Notes under the pieces: generated by a model
Database searches by the model: none
The model's input: the letters and a program-made list of their open reading frames with translations, nothing else
Told to the model about the DNA's origin: nothing
NCBI RefSeq assembly: GCF_947489355.1
Contig: NZ_CANLDD010000008.1
Coordinates: 1-64,000 of the forward strand
Reading direction: 5' to 3'
Length of the DNA stretch: 64,000 bases
Source of the DNA: an uncultured Microbulbifer sp.
GTDB taxonomy: Bacteria > Pseudomonadota > Gammaproteobacteria > Pseudomonadales > Cellvibrionaceae
Shown: one piece after another, positions 1 through 8,215 of the stretch
Layout of the letters: every line of letters starts with the position of its first letter
How positions within the stretch are numbered: the first letter of the stretch is position 1
Position numbers and translations under genes: made by a program

Positions 1-68
1 AAGGAACGTTAGTTCCGTACAGACCGCTTTGAGCGGTTCACGATTAAAGCCACCGGCTTTGCCGGTGG
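1..68. repeat. Three consecutive hairpins, possible IS200/IS605-type end
   Basis: Three short perfect stem-loops follow one another: GGAAC/GTTCC (3-7 with 12-16), ACCGCT/AGCGGT (23-28 with 32-37) and CCACCGGC/GCCGGTGG (50-57 with 61-68). Strings of subterminal hairpins are typical of the ends of IS200/IS605 elements, which are mobilised as single strands. The left part lies outside the window, so no transposase can be seen. The IS assignment is an inference from the hairpin style; a REP-like element is the main alternative. Confidence 0.35.
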
Positions 69-102
69 ATATTTACTGAGGGCAAAGTGATTGGGTTGTT
101 GG

Positions 103-131
103 AAAAATAAAAAAAGGGCGCTGGTGCGCCC
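103..131 (-). terminator. Rho-independent terminator of the ompW-like gene
   Basis: On the minus strand a 6-bp stem GGGCGC/GCGCCC (116-121 with 126-131) and loop ACCA are followed by a long T tract interrupted once by A (complement of 103-115). It lies 20 bases past the stop codon of the OmpW-like gene and closes that single-gene transcript. Confidence 0.85.
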
Positions 132-150
132 TCTTTTAAAGCGAATTTGA

Positions 151-984
151 TTACCAGTGGAAATCAAACTTGTAGCCGACACCTATATTGAATGACCAGG
201 GATCATAGAGATAATCGCCACCGAATCGGTGGAAATAGAGATCCCCGGTACTGGCATCGGTAAAGAAGGTACTTACTTCAATATCAGTATCTACGTCGTA
301 AAAGACAGCAGCAACATTAATTAACCAGCTGCTATCATGACCAAAGTTGAAGTCAACACCAATCTGCCAGGAGTATCCCCAGCTGTATCCCAGGCTCAGG
401 TCGCCAGAAAAGGGGAGAAATATTGAGGTTGCCGGATCAACCCACCCCCAGTCCCTGAGATCCTCGTCACTAAAGTCGGTATAATTTATACCGACCCCCA
501 TATAAGGCTGCACTAAGCAACTGGGGTCCAAAGGATACCAGTTTAGATATAGCGCCGTAAATTCGGGCTCCCAGCGGGCAAAGTCGCCGCGATGGCGGTC
601 AAAAAAGTCTCCATTGTTAAAGCGGCGAAGCCAGGGTCTGCGATTGCCTCCATCGTGGCGATCTCCATCGGTGTAGCTTAACGATACACTGAAGTGATCC
701 ATTGGTTTCCATTCGCCGCTAATAAACCAGCCCCACTCCTCATCCGGGTCCACATTGGCTCGAAAAGCACCCCAGTCAAATAAATCTTCCGGCCATATGA
801 GCGCTGCATCAGAAAAGGTGACATAGTCGGAATTTGGTGAGACATAGGCCCCGCCGATACGAAACTTAATTTCCTGGGTGGGCGGCGGAGGTGGGGCATA
901 GCCAGAGGGTCCTGCCGAAGCGACACTAGAGATTGCTAAGGCGAGGGGCGTCATTACAGGGATCAAAATACGCGTCATCTTCAT
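151..984 (-). CDS. OmpW-family outer membrane beta-barrel protein
   Basis: Small outer-membrane barrel of the OmpW/AlkL family, thought to form a channel for small or hydrophobic molecules. An N-terminal signal peptide (a hydrophobic run ending near SVASA) is followed by a proline stretch (PPPPP) and alternating strand sequence. The barrel segment QPYMGVGINYTDF and the aromatic C-terminus YKFDFHW, ending in an aromatic residue, fit the family. The start at 984 is preferred over an in-frame ATG at 999, because the GGAG ribosome site overlaps the 999 codon and sits 9 bases before 984. It is longer than E. coli OmpW (about 212 residues), with an acidic tryptophan-rich insertion in the middle. 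The gene stands alone with its own terminator. The substrate is unknown. Confidence 0.85.
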   Translation of the reverse strand: MKMTRILIPVMTPLALAISSVASAGPSGYAPPPPPTQEIKFRIGGAYVSPNSDYVTFSDAALIWPEDLFDWGAFRANVDPDEEWGWFISGEWKPMDHFSVSLSYTDGDRHDGGNRRPWLRRFNNGDFFDRHRGDFARWEPEFTALYLNWYPLDPSCLVQPYMGVGINYTDFSDEDLRDWGWVDPATSIFLPFSGDLSLGYSWGYSWQIGVDFNFGHDSSWLINVAAVFYDVDTDIEVSTFFTDASTGDLYFHRFGGDYLYDPWSFNIGVGYKFDFHW

Positions 985-1344
985 TTGTGGTAACTCCATT
1001 CATATTCAGCAGATCAAACAGCAATCAGCCCAATCAATGGTCAGTCTAGTCGCACGAAATCACGGGTGTAGAAAAAAGGTCAAATGTTGGCGTCTAAAAA
1101 TATATTTATTGTTATCTGGCATGAAGGTGGTCTTTTGGCGTATATATTTCCTGCTGAAGACTCGATTAGGAGAAAAACCATACGCCTCTGGTACATATTT
1201 TCATGTTTCTGTAAGTTGGTGTTAATAAATAAAAAAAGTCCATGTGGCTGTGAAGCAGAGAGGAGAAAGCGATATAAAGTGGAGCCGGTACGATTTCTGG
1301 TAAGGATGAACCCCGCGATTGTAGCTATCTAATTTCTCTGTCAT
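985..1344. other. AT-rich stretch without a recognisable gene
   Basis: The sequence is clearly AT-richer than the core genes of the window. Two short overlapping open frames on the plus strand show no recognisable protein, no good ribosome site and no family signature. It probably holds the promoter of the OmpW-like gene and degraded sequence next to the IS remnants. Confidence 0.4.
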
Positions 1345-1779
1345 TTGATGGTTATGGCTGTAGAGATACTGGAGCCCAAGGGGTCTGGCCGCATCCGTCT
1401 GAGCCGTATATCCAAAGACTCCGTCTCACATGTTATTCCATTCGTTCAGGAGGTCGTAGAAGCTGGGACCAGAGTCCGCACAGACGTTTCGGCAGCCTAC
1501 CGATCACTGACTGAACTGGGTTATGTGCATCAGCCCATCGTCATGCTGGGGTCCGAAATACCTGCTCATCAGTCGATGGCCGGAGTGCATCGGGTGGCGG
1601 CGCTCGTGCAACGATGGATTTTGGGAACGCACCATGGATCGGTACAGCTCGAACATCTGGATGCCTATCTGGACGAGTTTGCATTTCGTTTCAATCGTTG
1701 TACATCCCGATCCCGCGGCTTGCTGTTTTACCGACTTCTACAGCAAGCTGTCGTCACGGCAGCGGTGACTGACTCATGA
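1345..1779 (+). pseudogene. IS1595-family (ISXO2-like) transposase, 3' fragment
   Basis: This encodes only the C-terminal half of an ISXO2-like DDE transposase. Visible family signatures are EPKGSGRIRL, the TDVSAAY segment around a catalytic aspartate, the VHRVAALVQRWILGTHHG stretch with the conserved GTHHG, and the closing YLDEFAFRFNR...SRSRGLLFYRLL. The N-terminal zinc ribbon and first catalytic aspartate are missing: the frame is closed by a stop at 1330 and similarity begins around 1345. The 3' end looks intact. It is a decayed copy, different in sequence from the second IS1595 remnant that follows, so the two came from separate insertions. Confidence 0.8.
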
Positions 1780-1830
1780 GGTCGCGGGGAAGGCTTGATT
1801 GTTTCTACGGTTGTACTAAAATGAGCGAGC

Positions 1831-1850
1831 TGCTGTTTATATATACAGTG
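1831..1850. promoter_or_regulatory. LexA-type SOS box without an attached gene
   Basis: TGCTGTTTATATATACAGTG fits the gammaproteobacterial LexA consensus: CTG at 1833-1835, ten A/T bases, and CAG at 1846-1848. A weaker copy, CCT-N10-CAG, lies at 1878-1893. No intact gene starts just downstream on either strand; the site lies between two IS1595 remnants. It may have served a gene since lost, or a short unrecognised SOS transcript. Confidence 0.6.
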
Positions 1851-1962
1851 TCTGTGTAACTGGAGCAAAAGGATACCCCTTATATAAATACAGTTATCAC
1901 TTTGATCTGCAAGGAAATTCGCCATCACCCGCAACAAGATACAGTTCTAGAGGGGCACCAGT

Positions 1963-2771
1963 TTGAGCGAATTCATCAATCAGTATGGCAGCGAAGAGAG
2001 GTGCTTTAACGCTCTCTATCAATGGCGATGGTCAGAGGGCTTTCGTTGCCCTCACTGTGGTCACGGCCAGTGCTGCCAACTCACCCACCGCAAGCTACAG
2101 CAGTGCAACCGCTGCCGTTGGCACACTTCGACCACTGCCGGCACCATATTCGGTTCCAGCAATCTGTTCCTTACTATGTGGCTCCTGGCCATCTATCTCA
2201 TCACCCAGGATAAGATGGGTATCTCCAGGATGAAGCTGGCCCGCCATTGGGTATCACCTACAACGCTGCTTGGCGCATGAAACAGAAGCTCATGCAGGTG
2301 CTGCTGGCGCGAGACCAACAATACAGGTTGTCCGGCTTCATCAAGTTGGACGACGCCTATCTTGGTGATGAGTGCACCGGATGTAAGCCGGGGCGTGGTG
2401 TTGAGGGCAAAAGACCCTTCGTGGCCGCCGTTGAAACCACCAAGGAAGGCCATCCTACCCGAGTCAAACCCTCCTTAGTCAAAGGTTTCCGCAGTGATGA
2501 AATCGCCACATGGAGCAAGTGCCACCTGAGCAAAGGCAGTACCGTTATTTCGGATGGTCTCGCGTGCTTCAATGCCATCACTGAGGCCGGGCGTGATCAC
2601 GACAAAATCGTCTGCGGTGGCGGCCGGACCTCCGTTGAGGAGCCCGAGTTCTACTGGGTGAGCACGGTGTTCGGCAACTTAAAGAGCGCATTGCGTAGTA
2701 CCTACCACGCGATACGGCCAAAATATGCGCAGCGTTATCTCAATCTCCTCGATGGTCTGCGCTCGCGGTAA
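1963..2771 (+). pseudogene. IS1595-family transposase, frameshifted and 3'-truncated
   Basis: The first reading frame (from a TTG at 1963) carries the N-terminal zinc-ribbon part: QYGSEERCFNALYQWRW, then CPHCGHG and CNRC cysteine pairs. The second frame (from about 2247) carries ITYNAAWRMK, the LDDAYLGDE segment with the first catalytic aspartate, a GRGVEGKRPFVAAVET stretch and SDGLACF. The frames join at CAT/TTGGGT (2245-2252), where restoring one T recreates the family sequence RHLGITYN, so a single-base deletion is the simplest explanation. After KYAQRYL (about 2742) the expected C-terminal FNRR segment is replaced by unrelated sequence. This copy cannot make an active transposase. Confidence 0.85.
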
Positions 2772-2782
2772 GTCGGTGTAAA

Positions 2783-3076
2783 CTCGGCGCAGGTACGGAG
2801 GCCGCGGTTTTCGCCCTGGCCATTTTACTGGGCGGGCGCTTTGCCGGTGCTATCGGCAGGCAGGCGACGCAAATGGCGTTGTTAAAACGGAACACCTACA
2901 AGGCCATCCTGGAGACCAATGCCCTGGGGCAAGTGATCAGGCGCACTACCATCTCCACCCGCGCCGCCGCCGTGGCTGCCACCGGATTAAAAAACGCCTT
3001 TGCGTTTCCGGGTGGTCCTGTGGGCGTTATTACCGGCCCTAGGCGCAGGGGTGGGGCGTTTGTGGCCAGGAGGTAG
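2783..3076 (+). pseudogene. Fragment of an unrecognised protein after the IS remnant
   Basis: An open frame runs from the broken 3' end of the IS1595 remnant to a stop at 3076. It reads as a hydrophobic Ala/Gly segment (VFALAILLGGRFAGAIG) followed by a basic, Ala-rich tail ending in RRRGGAFVARR. The first ATG is at 2873 (67 codons) and has no good ribosome site. It looks like the surviving C-terminal end of a protein cut by IS-linked rearrangement. I do not recognise the family, and it may be non-functional. Confidence 0.3.
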
Positions 3077-3145
3077 CCATAAGGGTCAGGGGACGTGAGT
3101 TAACTGCGGTTGGCAAGGCGGTCTTGAGTAGTCATCTTGAAGGCG

Positions 3146-3928
3146 TCAGAGTTGCCCGCGAAAACTGATCAGCGCGGCGGTTACCGCCACGTTCAGGCTC
3201 TCCACTCCGTTATTCATAGGAATGCGCAGCAGGCGGTTACACTGCTTTGCCGCGTCGTCGGAAACCCCGTGGGTTTCGTTGCCCAGTACAAAAATCCTGG
3301 GTACTTTGCCGGTGATCTCTGCCAGCGTTATCGGCCCGTGGGAGGAGAGACCAAAGATTTTGGTGCCGGCTTTGCGGAAATTTCCCAGGGTATCCGCCAG
3401 GGTGTCACAATGGAGGATGCGGGTTTTGAACAGGGTACCGGTGCTGGCCTTGATCACCAATGGGTCTATCTGAGCGCACCCCTTGCGCGGCAGAATAATT
3501 CCGTCCATACCACCGGCGCAGGCGGAGCGGATAATCATACCCAGATTTTGCGGGTTGGTAATACCATCCAGTGCCAGCAGTTCATAGGGCGTTTTTTCAG
3601 CACTGGTCCTTTGCTGGAGAATAAAGGCGTCGCAGGTGCCGTAGTGGGGCAGGGCTAGGTCCAGCGCCACTCCCTGATCCTGGCGGGCGTTCTTGGAGAT
3701 ACGGGAGAGACCTTTGCGATCCCAGCGGGCAATTTCGATATGGCGCGCCTCTGCCAGTGCCTCCATACGGCTGATCATTTGGTCACGTTGGTTGCTGCTC
3801 GCCATGTGCAGCTTATACACCGGCAAGGATGGGTTCTGCAGGGCTTCCAGCACGGGCTTGCGCCCATAAATGGTCAGTAGGCTGTTGTAGAAGGCCTTTT
3901 TTGTCAGATACTCAGGGGTGTCTTTCAC
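3146..3928 (-). CDS. TrmH/SpoU-family RNA 2'-O-ribose methyltransferase (RlmB-like)
   Basis: Predicted S-adenosylmethionine-dependent methyltransferase acting on a ribose 2'-OH of tRNA or rRNA, with the trefoil-knot SPOUT fold. The three SpoU motifs are present: NPQNLGMIIRSA with the catalytic Asn/Arg, FVLGNETHGVS, and LRIPMNNGVESLNVAVTAAL. The N-terminal part (IYGRKPVLEAL) resembles the substrate-binding domain of RlmB. At 260 residues it has RlmB-like length. It overlaps the upstream DUF2520 gene by four bases (3925-3928), so translation is probably coupled. The exact RNA target cannot be read from sequence. Confidence 0.85.
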   Translation of the reverse strand: MKDTPEYLTKKAFYNSLLTIYGRKPVLEALQNPSLPVYKLHMASSNQRDQMISRMEALAEARHIEIARWDRKGLSRISKNARQDQGVALDLALPHYGTCDAFILQQRTSAEKTPYELLALDGITNPQNLGMIIRSACAGGMDGIILPRKGCAQIDPLVIKASTGTLFKTRILHCDTLADTLGNFRKAGTKIFGLSSHGPITLAEITGKVPRIFVLGNETHGVSDDAAKQCNRLLRIPMNNGVESLNVAVTAALISFRGQL

Positions 3929-4794
3929 CGTGATGGCTCACTTAGCAATTCGATCAATCTGGACGCACTTTCCTCCGACAGCGGTCCGCGCCGTGCCAGG
4001 GCTACACAGGCAAGGCCCAGGTGGCGATAACAGCACGCCAGTTGAGGGTCTACTGAGACCAGGTTTTCCACCTGTGCGGTCACGGTTTCCAGGTCACCCC
4101 GGGCAATGGGGCCGGTGAGGGATTTTTCCGGCCCCAGTGTCATATTGTTCTGTGCGGTTTGCAGTACGATCGGTTCTAGCAGTTTGAGCGCGCTGCTGCG
4201 CTCAATACCCGCTGCGGCAAAGCTGCGCAGGCTGAGGTCAACCAATGTAGTGAGGTAATTGCAGGCGATCACCGAGCCCGCGTGATAGAGGGACTTATGC
4301 CGAGCTTCAATGGTAATAATTTTACAGCCGATCGCGCTGAAGGCGTCTCCCAGCGCATGGGTTGCAGGGCCGTCCCCCTCCAGCGCCACGCTGCTGCCGG
4401 GAAGACTGCTCAGAGAGCGCAATGGGTCGGCAAAGCTGTGTACCGGGTGAGCACTGGCGATAGAGGCCGGGCGCAGTTTGTCGAGCACTTCGGAGCTGAG
4501 CGCGCCGCTGCAGTGGAAAAAGACAGTCCCTTCGCGGTTGTCCGGCCTCTTGGAGAGGCGTTCGGCAAGGGCGCTGATTTCACTGTCGTGACAGGTGATC
4601 AGCCAGTAATCGGCTTCAGCCATGGACTGTAAAGTGTCGCAAGCTCGCCCTGCGCCGATAAATTCCCGTGCAGCCTGACCACTTCGCAGGGTGCGATTAT
4701 GGATGGATTGAATCCGAAACAGGCCGGTTTGGTGCCATAGGCGTCCGAGGGTCTTTCCCAAATGGCCCGCGCCAATAATATTGAGGGTCTGCAT
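3925..4794 (-). CDS. Rossmann-fold DUF2520-domain protein
   Basis: The N-terminus MQTLNIIGAGHLGKTLGRLW is a dinucleotide-binding Rossmann motif (GAGHLG), as in pyrroline-5-carboxylate or 6-phosphogluconate dehydrogenases. The middle has HCSGALSSEVL and SAHPVHSFADP, typical of DUF2520 proteins, and the C-terminal half is helical. It is probably an NAD(P)-dependent oxidoreductase of unknown substrate. Its ATG overlaps the pdxJ stop by one base (TGATG) and its end overlaps the SpoU methyltransferase start, so it is the middle gene of a tight minus-strand operon. Confidence 0.8.
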   Translation of the reverse strand: MQTLNIIGAGHLGKTLGRLWHQTGLFRIQSIHNRTLRSGQAAREFIGAGRACDTLQSMAEADYWLITCHDSEISALAERLSKRPDNREGTVFFHCSGALSSEVLDKLRPASIASAHPVHSFADPLRSLSSLPGSSVALEGDGPATHALGDAFSAIGCKIITIEARHKSLYHAGSVIACNYLTTLVDLSLRSFAAAGIERSSALKLLEPIVLQTAQNNMTLGPEKSLTGPIARGDLETVTAQVENLVSVDPQLACCYRHLGLACVALARRGPLSEESASRLIELLSEPSR

Positions 4795-5552
4795 CAGTTG
4801 CCGGCGAGGCAGTTCAGGTAGGCTTTTACCGCGTTCTCCAATCCCATGCCTATGGCATCCACGGTCAGGGCATGGCCGATAGAGACCTCCTGCAGCCCAG
4901 GCAGGGTGCGGTAACGGGGCAGGTTGACCAGGTTCAGGTCGTGGCCCGCGTTGACACCCAGGCCCAGCTGGCGGGCGTGTTCTGCCGCGGCGCAGTGGGC
5001 CGCAAAGATGTCGTTCATATCCCGGTGCTGTGCGGAGACGGCTTGTGCATAGGGACCGGTGTAGAGTTCAATGCGGTCCGCGCCCACATCCCTGGCCAGG
5101 CTGATCTGCTCCAGGTCCGGGTCCATAAACAGGCTGACCCGGATACCGGCGCTTTTCAGTTCTGCAACCAGGGGCAACAAACGCGCGCTGTCGAGCTTGA
5201 GATTGAAGCCGTGGTCAGAAGTCAGCTGGTCGCTGCTGTCCGGAACCAGGGTGCACTGTTCCGGCAGGGTCTCCAGCACCAGTGCCATCAAGCCCGGGTA
5301 GTCGCCCGCGGGTTCGGCAAAGGGGTTGCCCTCTACGTTAAACTCCGTGTCTTGTCGCTCCCGACAGAGGGCAGCCAGGTCGCGCACATCGCCGGGGCGG
5401 ATATGGCGCTGATCCGGGCGCGGGTGCACGGTCAGGCCCTGGGCGCCGGCGTCCAGGCAAACCCGGCCGTGGGCGGTAACGTCGGGGAAGTTGCCCTCCC
5501 GGGCATTGCGAATCAGGGCAATTTTGTTGAGATTGACGCTGAGCGCTATCAA
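4794..5552 (-). CDS. pdxJ: Pyridoxine 5'-phosphate synthase PdxJ
   Basis: Catalyses the last ring-forming step of de novo vitamin B6 synthesis: condensation of 1-deoxy-D-xylulose 5-phosphate with 3-amino-2-oxopropyl phosphate to give pyridoxine 5'-phosphate. It is a cytosolic TIM barrel. The sequence shows VNLNKIALIRNAREGNFPD, then GLTVHPRPDQRHIR with the phosphate-binding His/Arg residues, RIELYTGPYA, and the C-terminal NAGHDLNLVNLP and VSIGHALTVDA segments. The N-terminal LNKIALIRN form is that of the second PdxJ subtype rather than the E. coli DHVATLRQ form. It starts 12 bases after the cyclophilin gene and ends overlapping the DUF2520 gene. Confidence 0.93.
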   Translation of the reverse strand: MIALSVNLNKIALIRNAREGNFPDVTAHGRVCLDAGAQGLTVHPRPDQRHIRPGDVRDLAALCRERQDTEFNVEGNPFAEPAGDYPGLMALVLETLPEQCTLVPDSSDQLTSDHGFNLKLDSARLLPLVAELKSAGIRVSLFMDPDLEQISLARDVGADRIELYTGPYAQAVSAQHRDMNDIFAAHCAAAEHARQLGLGVNAGHDLNLVNLPRYRTLPGLQEVSIGHALTVDAIGMGLENAVKAYLNCLAGN

Positions 5553-5564
5553 GGCCTGCTCTCC

Positions 5565-6146
5565 TCAGCTTTTGTTGGCAGCGGTGCTGTCGCCGGCGTC
5601 AATGCGCCTGGCATCGAGGATGCGCACGGGCGTATTCGGTGCACTCGGATACTGGCGATGAAGGCCGCGGGGCAGCTGCACGATTTTTTCCACAACATCC
5701 ATGCCCTCCACAACTTTGCCGAATACGGCATAACCGGGCTTGTTCACGCCGGCATCGAGGCGGGTGTTGTCCACCAGGTTGATAAAAAACTGGGAGGTCG
5801 CGCTGTGCGGATCATCGGTCCTGGCCATAGACAGGGTGCCGCGCAGGTTTTGCAGGCCACTGGCGGACTCATTGGCGATGGCATTGCGGGTTTCCTTCTT
5901 CTGAAAATCAAAGGTAAAGCCACCCGCCTGGATCACGAATCCCGGCACCACCCGGTGGAAGATAACCCCGTTGTAAAAACCACTATCTGTATAGGCGAGG
6001 AAGTTCTCCACTGTGACGGGCGCTTCGCTGGAGAAGAGCTCGACGCGGATCACACCCAAATCGGTTTTAATCGCCACCTGGGGATTTTTCGCCAGTGCGG
6101 GCAGTGTAAGCAGTGTACAGAGAAGAAAAGCAGAGAGTTTACGCAT
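5565..6146 (-). CDS. Secreted cyclophilin-type peptidyl-prolyl isomerase
   Basis: Cis-trans proline isomerase assisting protein folding, predicted to be periplasmic (PpiA-like). The start at 6146 gives a clean Sec signal peptide (MRKLSAFLLCTLLTLPALA) and has an AAGGA ribosome site; the open frame runs further upstream but without signal-peptide character. Cyclophilin active-site segments FHRVVPGFVIQAGG and TSQFFINLVDN are present. The mature domain of about 170 residues is of usual size. It lies just upstream of pdxJ in the same direction. Confidence 0.9.
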   Translation of the reverse strand: MRKLSAFLLCTLLTLPALAKNPQVAIKTDLGVIRVELFSSEAPVTVENFLAYTDSGFYNGVIFHRVVPGFVIQAGGFTFDFQKKETRNAIANESASGLQNLRGTLSMARTDDPHSATSQFFINLVDNTRLDAGVNKPGYAVFGKVVEGMDVVEKIVQLPRGLHRQYPSAPNTPVRILDARRIDAGDSTAANKS

Positions 6147-6274
6147 CGTCCTTGTCCTTATGGGTTTGCCCAACTTGCGATACAACAGCGCAGTAGATGT
6201 GGTGAATTGCGGGAGCAGCCGAAACGCGGCCCCTGAGAGCCTATAGTATGCGATTTTTGAGCTACAGGGGGAGA

Positions 6275-6964
6275 TCAGTTTGCCCACTCGGTATGACGCT
6301 TACGGGGGCGCATATGGGGTGCGATCATCGCGAGCAGAGCGCCCAGCCCCACAGACAGGGCGCCGTACAGATACCACTTGTGGGACTCGCTGCCGGAAAG
6401 GCGTTGGATTTCGGCCTCTGCCATGGTCTTTTCCTGCTTGAGCAGTTCGTATTGGTGCAAAAGTTTCTGGTGGCGCTCGTTGAGATTCAGCGCATCCGCA
6501 GACAGGGCTTTCAGTGCTTTCAGCTCAATGGTCAGCGTTTGGTTCTGTGTTCGGGCGGAATTCAGGGAGGTGTTGAGAAGACCGTTTTCCTCCTCCAAGC
6601 GTCGAACTTCCCCGCCCAGGTTACCCTCCATCTGTTCGAAGCGGGCCAGATTGTTCTCGGCCTGAGCCAGCTTGAGCTTTGCCACGGGTTCCGGGATCAG
6701 GTATTGGCGCCTCACCCAGCCTTCAGTGCCTTTGGGGGTGCGGATGCGCGCCCAACCTTCTGTAGGTACATCTTCGAGGAGTTCGAGCTGGGTACCGCTG
6801 GGTAGGCCGCGGTGCAGGATGCGAAACTCGTTGCCCATGCCCGAGCGCACAGGTACATGCAAAAGGTCGGTGATATAGCGGGTCTCTGCGCTCAGGGTCG
6901 TCGGTGCCGCAATGGGCAGTGCGGCGGTGAGCAGATAGGGCAGTAAATTCTTCATTTTGGACAA
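6275..6964 (-). CDS. TIGR04211-type SH3 domain protein with coiled coil and C-terminal membrane anchor
   Basis: Signal peptide to about residue 26 (ending TLSA), then a bacterial SH3 domain (VPVRSGMGNEFRILHRGLPSG ... GWARIRTPKGTEGWV). A long coiled coil follows at about residues 95-195, then one transmembrane helix (WYLYGALSVGLGALLAMIAP) and a basic tail. This is the layout of the YgiM/TIGR04211 family, an envelope protein of unclear role that may contact the cell wall. It is encoded between a YciI gene and the cyclophilin gene on the same strand. Confidence 0.85.
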   Translation of the reverse strand: MSKMKNLLPYLLTAALPIAAPTTLSAETRYITDLLHVPVRSGMGNEFRILHRGLPSGTQLELLEDVPTEGWARIRTPKGTEGWVRRQYLIPEPVAKLKLAQAENNLARFEQMEGNLGGEVRRLEEENGLLNTSLNSARTQNQTLTIELKALKALSADALNLNERHQKLLHQYELLKQEKTMAEAEIQRLSGSESHKWYLYGALSVGLGALLAMIAPHMRPRKRHTEWAN

Positions 6965-6990
6965 GCTTTTGCTTTGTAGGGTAGTGTTTA

Positions 6991-7290
6991 TCAGGGCGAT
7001 ACAAGCTTGAACGGCTTGACGGTCATCGTGGCATAGACACCGGCTTCGAGATAGGGGTCGCTGCCGGCCCAGGCCTCGGCATCCGCCAGAGACGGGAATT
7101 CAGCGATCACCAGGCTGCCGCTGAATCCTGCCTCGCCGGGCTCCTCGCTGTCTATAGCCGGATGCGGGCCCGCGGCCAGCAAGCGGCCCTCGTTTTTCAG
7201 GTGGTCGAGTCTGGCCAGGTGACCCGCTCGCGCTTTTTTGCGCAGGGGGAGGCTGTCGCGAACATCCTCACTGATGATGGCGTACCACAT
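6991..7290 (-). CDS. YciI-family protein
   Basis: A 99-residue ferredoxin-like-fold protein starting MWYAIISEDV, with the conserved HLARLDHLKNEGRLLAAGP segment including the His used as a putative catalytic or ligand-binding residue, and GSLVIAEFPSLADAEAWAGSDPY. Family members are small cytosolic dimers; some act as dehydrochlorinase-like or muconolactone-isomerase-like enzymes, but most have no assigned reaction. It is 46 bases from the VC0807-type membrane protein gene upstream. Confidence 0.85.
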   Translation of the reverse strand: MWYAIISEDVRDSLPLRKKARAGHLARLDHLKNEGRLLAAGPHPAIDSEEPGEAGFSGSLVIAEFPSLADAEAWAGSDPYLEAGVYATMTVKPFKLVSP

Positions 7291-7336
7291 TGATATTTAT
7301 GCTCTTGTCCGTTGGTTGTAAAAAACAATCTATGGA

Positions 7337-8068
7337 TTATCGGGCGATCATCACCTCTTCCAGTTTCAGCCCGGTCAGCTTGCCGATGCGGTAAAACAGA
7401 AAGAAGAGCACCAGCATCAAAATAATGGTTGCCGGCAAGGCGATTACCGGGTAACTGAGCGCGGTCATTTTGCCCAGTTCCTGATTAAATGCCTCGGTGC
7501 CGGGAGGGCTCTGCACAATCATTTTGGCGAGCAGGTAGTTGAGGGCGGAGGATAGGAAAAAGGACCCTGCGATCATCCAGGAAGCCTGTTGCAGCGCGCG
7601 GTCGAATGCCCCCTGGTTGCCTTTGCTTGCCAAACTCTGAGCAATCTTTGCCGTATCCAGAATCTGGTCGTTGTACAGCAGGGTTTTAACCAGTGGCCAG
7701 CGGGTATAGAGGGAGATGACAGTGGCTATACCCAGCAGGCCGGGGATGGCGGCTTCCTTGATGGCGATATATTGCGGGTCCAGCTCCAGCAGGCTGATAC
7801 CGCCGGTGAGCAGGATGCTGATAATGCCCAGCGCCGAGAAAAAATTGACCTTACCCGAGCGAATCAAATCGCGCAATCCATAGCCCAGGGGAAAGGCCAG
7901 TGCAACGACCAGGGCCCACTTGGTGCCCAGCCAGTCATCGCCGGACAGTTTGGTCAGCACCAGGGTGGGGATCACAATATTCAGGAGCAGGTTGCCCAGC
8001 AAGCCCTCTTTCTTCTCGGGCTTTGGCCGGGGTGCTGGCGTGGTCGAATTCGTTTCGGTCATACTCAA
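7337..8068 (-). CDS. VC0807-type integral membrane protein (septation protein A-like)
   Basis: A 243-residue protein with a short charged N-terminus and about six hydrophobic helices, visible at LLLNIVIPTLVLTKL, WALVVALAFPLGYGL, VNFFSALGIISILLTG and the last one, IALPATIILMLVLFFLFYRI. The pattern fits the VC0807 family, distantly related to YciB/IspZ septation protein A. Its neighbour YciI supports this, as yciI and yciB genes often sit together. The function of the family is not established. Confidence 0.7.
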   Translation of the reverse strand: MSMTETNSTTPAPRPKPEKKEGLLGNLLLNIVIPTLVLTKLSGDDWLGTKWALVVALAFPLGYGLRDLIRSGKVNFFSALGIISILLTGGISLLELDPQYIAIKEAAIPGLLGIATVISLYTRWPLVKTLLYNDQILDTAKIAQSLASKGNQGAFDRALQQASWMIAGSFFLSSALNYLLAKMIVQSPPGTEAFNQELGKMTALSYPVIALPATIILMLVLFFLFYRIGKLTGLKLEEVMIAR

Positions 8069-8215
8069 TTCCGGTGATAATGCCCGCTGGAAGCTTCCTG
8101 GCCAGTCATGCCGGGATGGCCTGTCTGTACAAAATACTTCCCCACTGACAATACTGCTGTCAGACTCCGGGCCTTTGGTGCCGCCATTGGCTGACTTCAG
8201 GTCCGGGCCTTATCC

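Noticed and set aside
1037-1332. Two short plus-strand frames next to the OmpW gene
   Set aside because: They overlap each other in AT-rich sequence and show no family or ribosome site.
2240-2255. Programmed frameshift in the second IS1595 transposase
   Set aside because: There is no slippery heptamer, the family normally uses one frame, and the 3' end is also broken, so a plain deletion is the better reading.
4872-6236. Open frame of 454 codons on the plus strand over pdxJ and the cyclophilin gene
   Set aside because: Both real genes on the other strand have full family signatures; the plus-strand product shows none.
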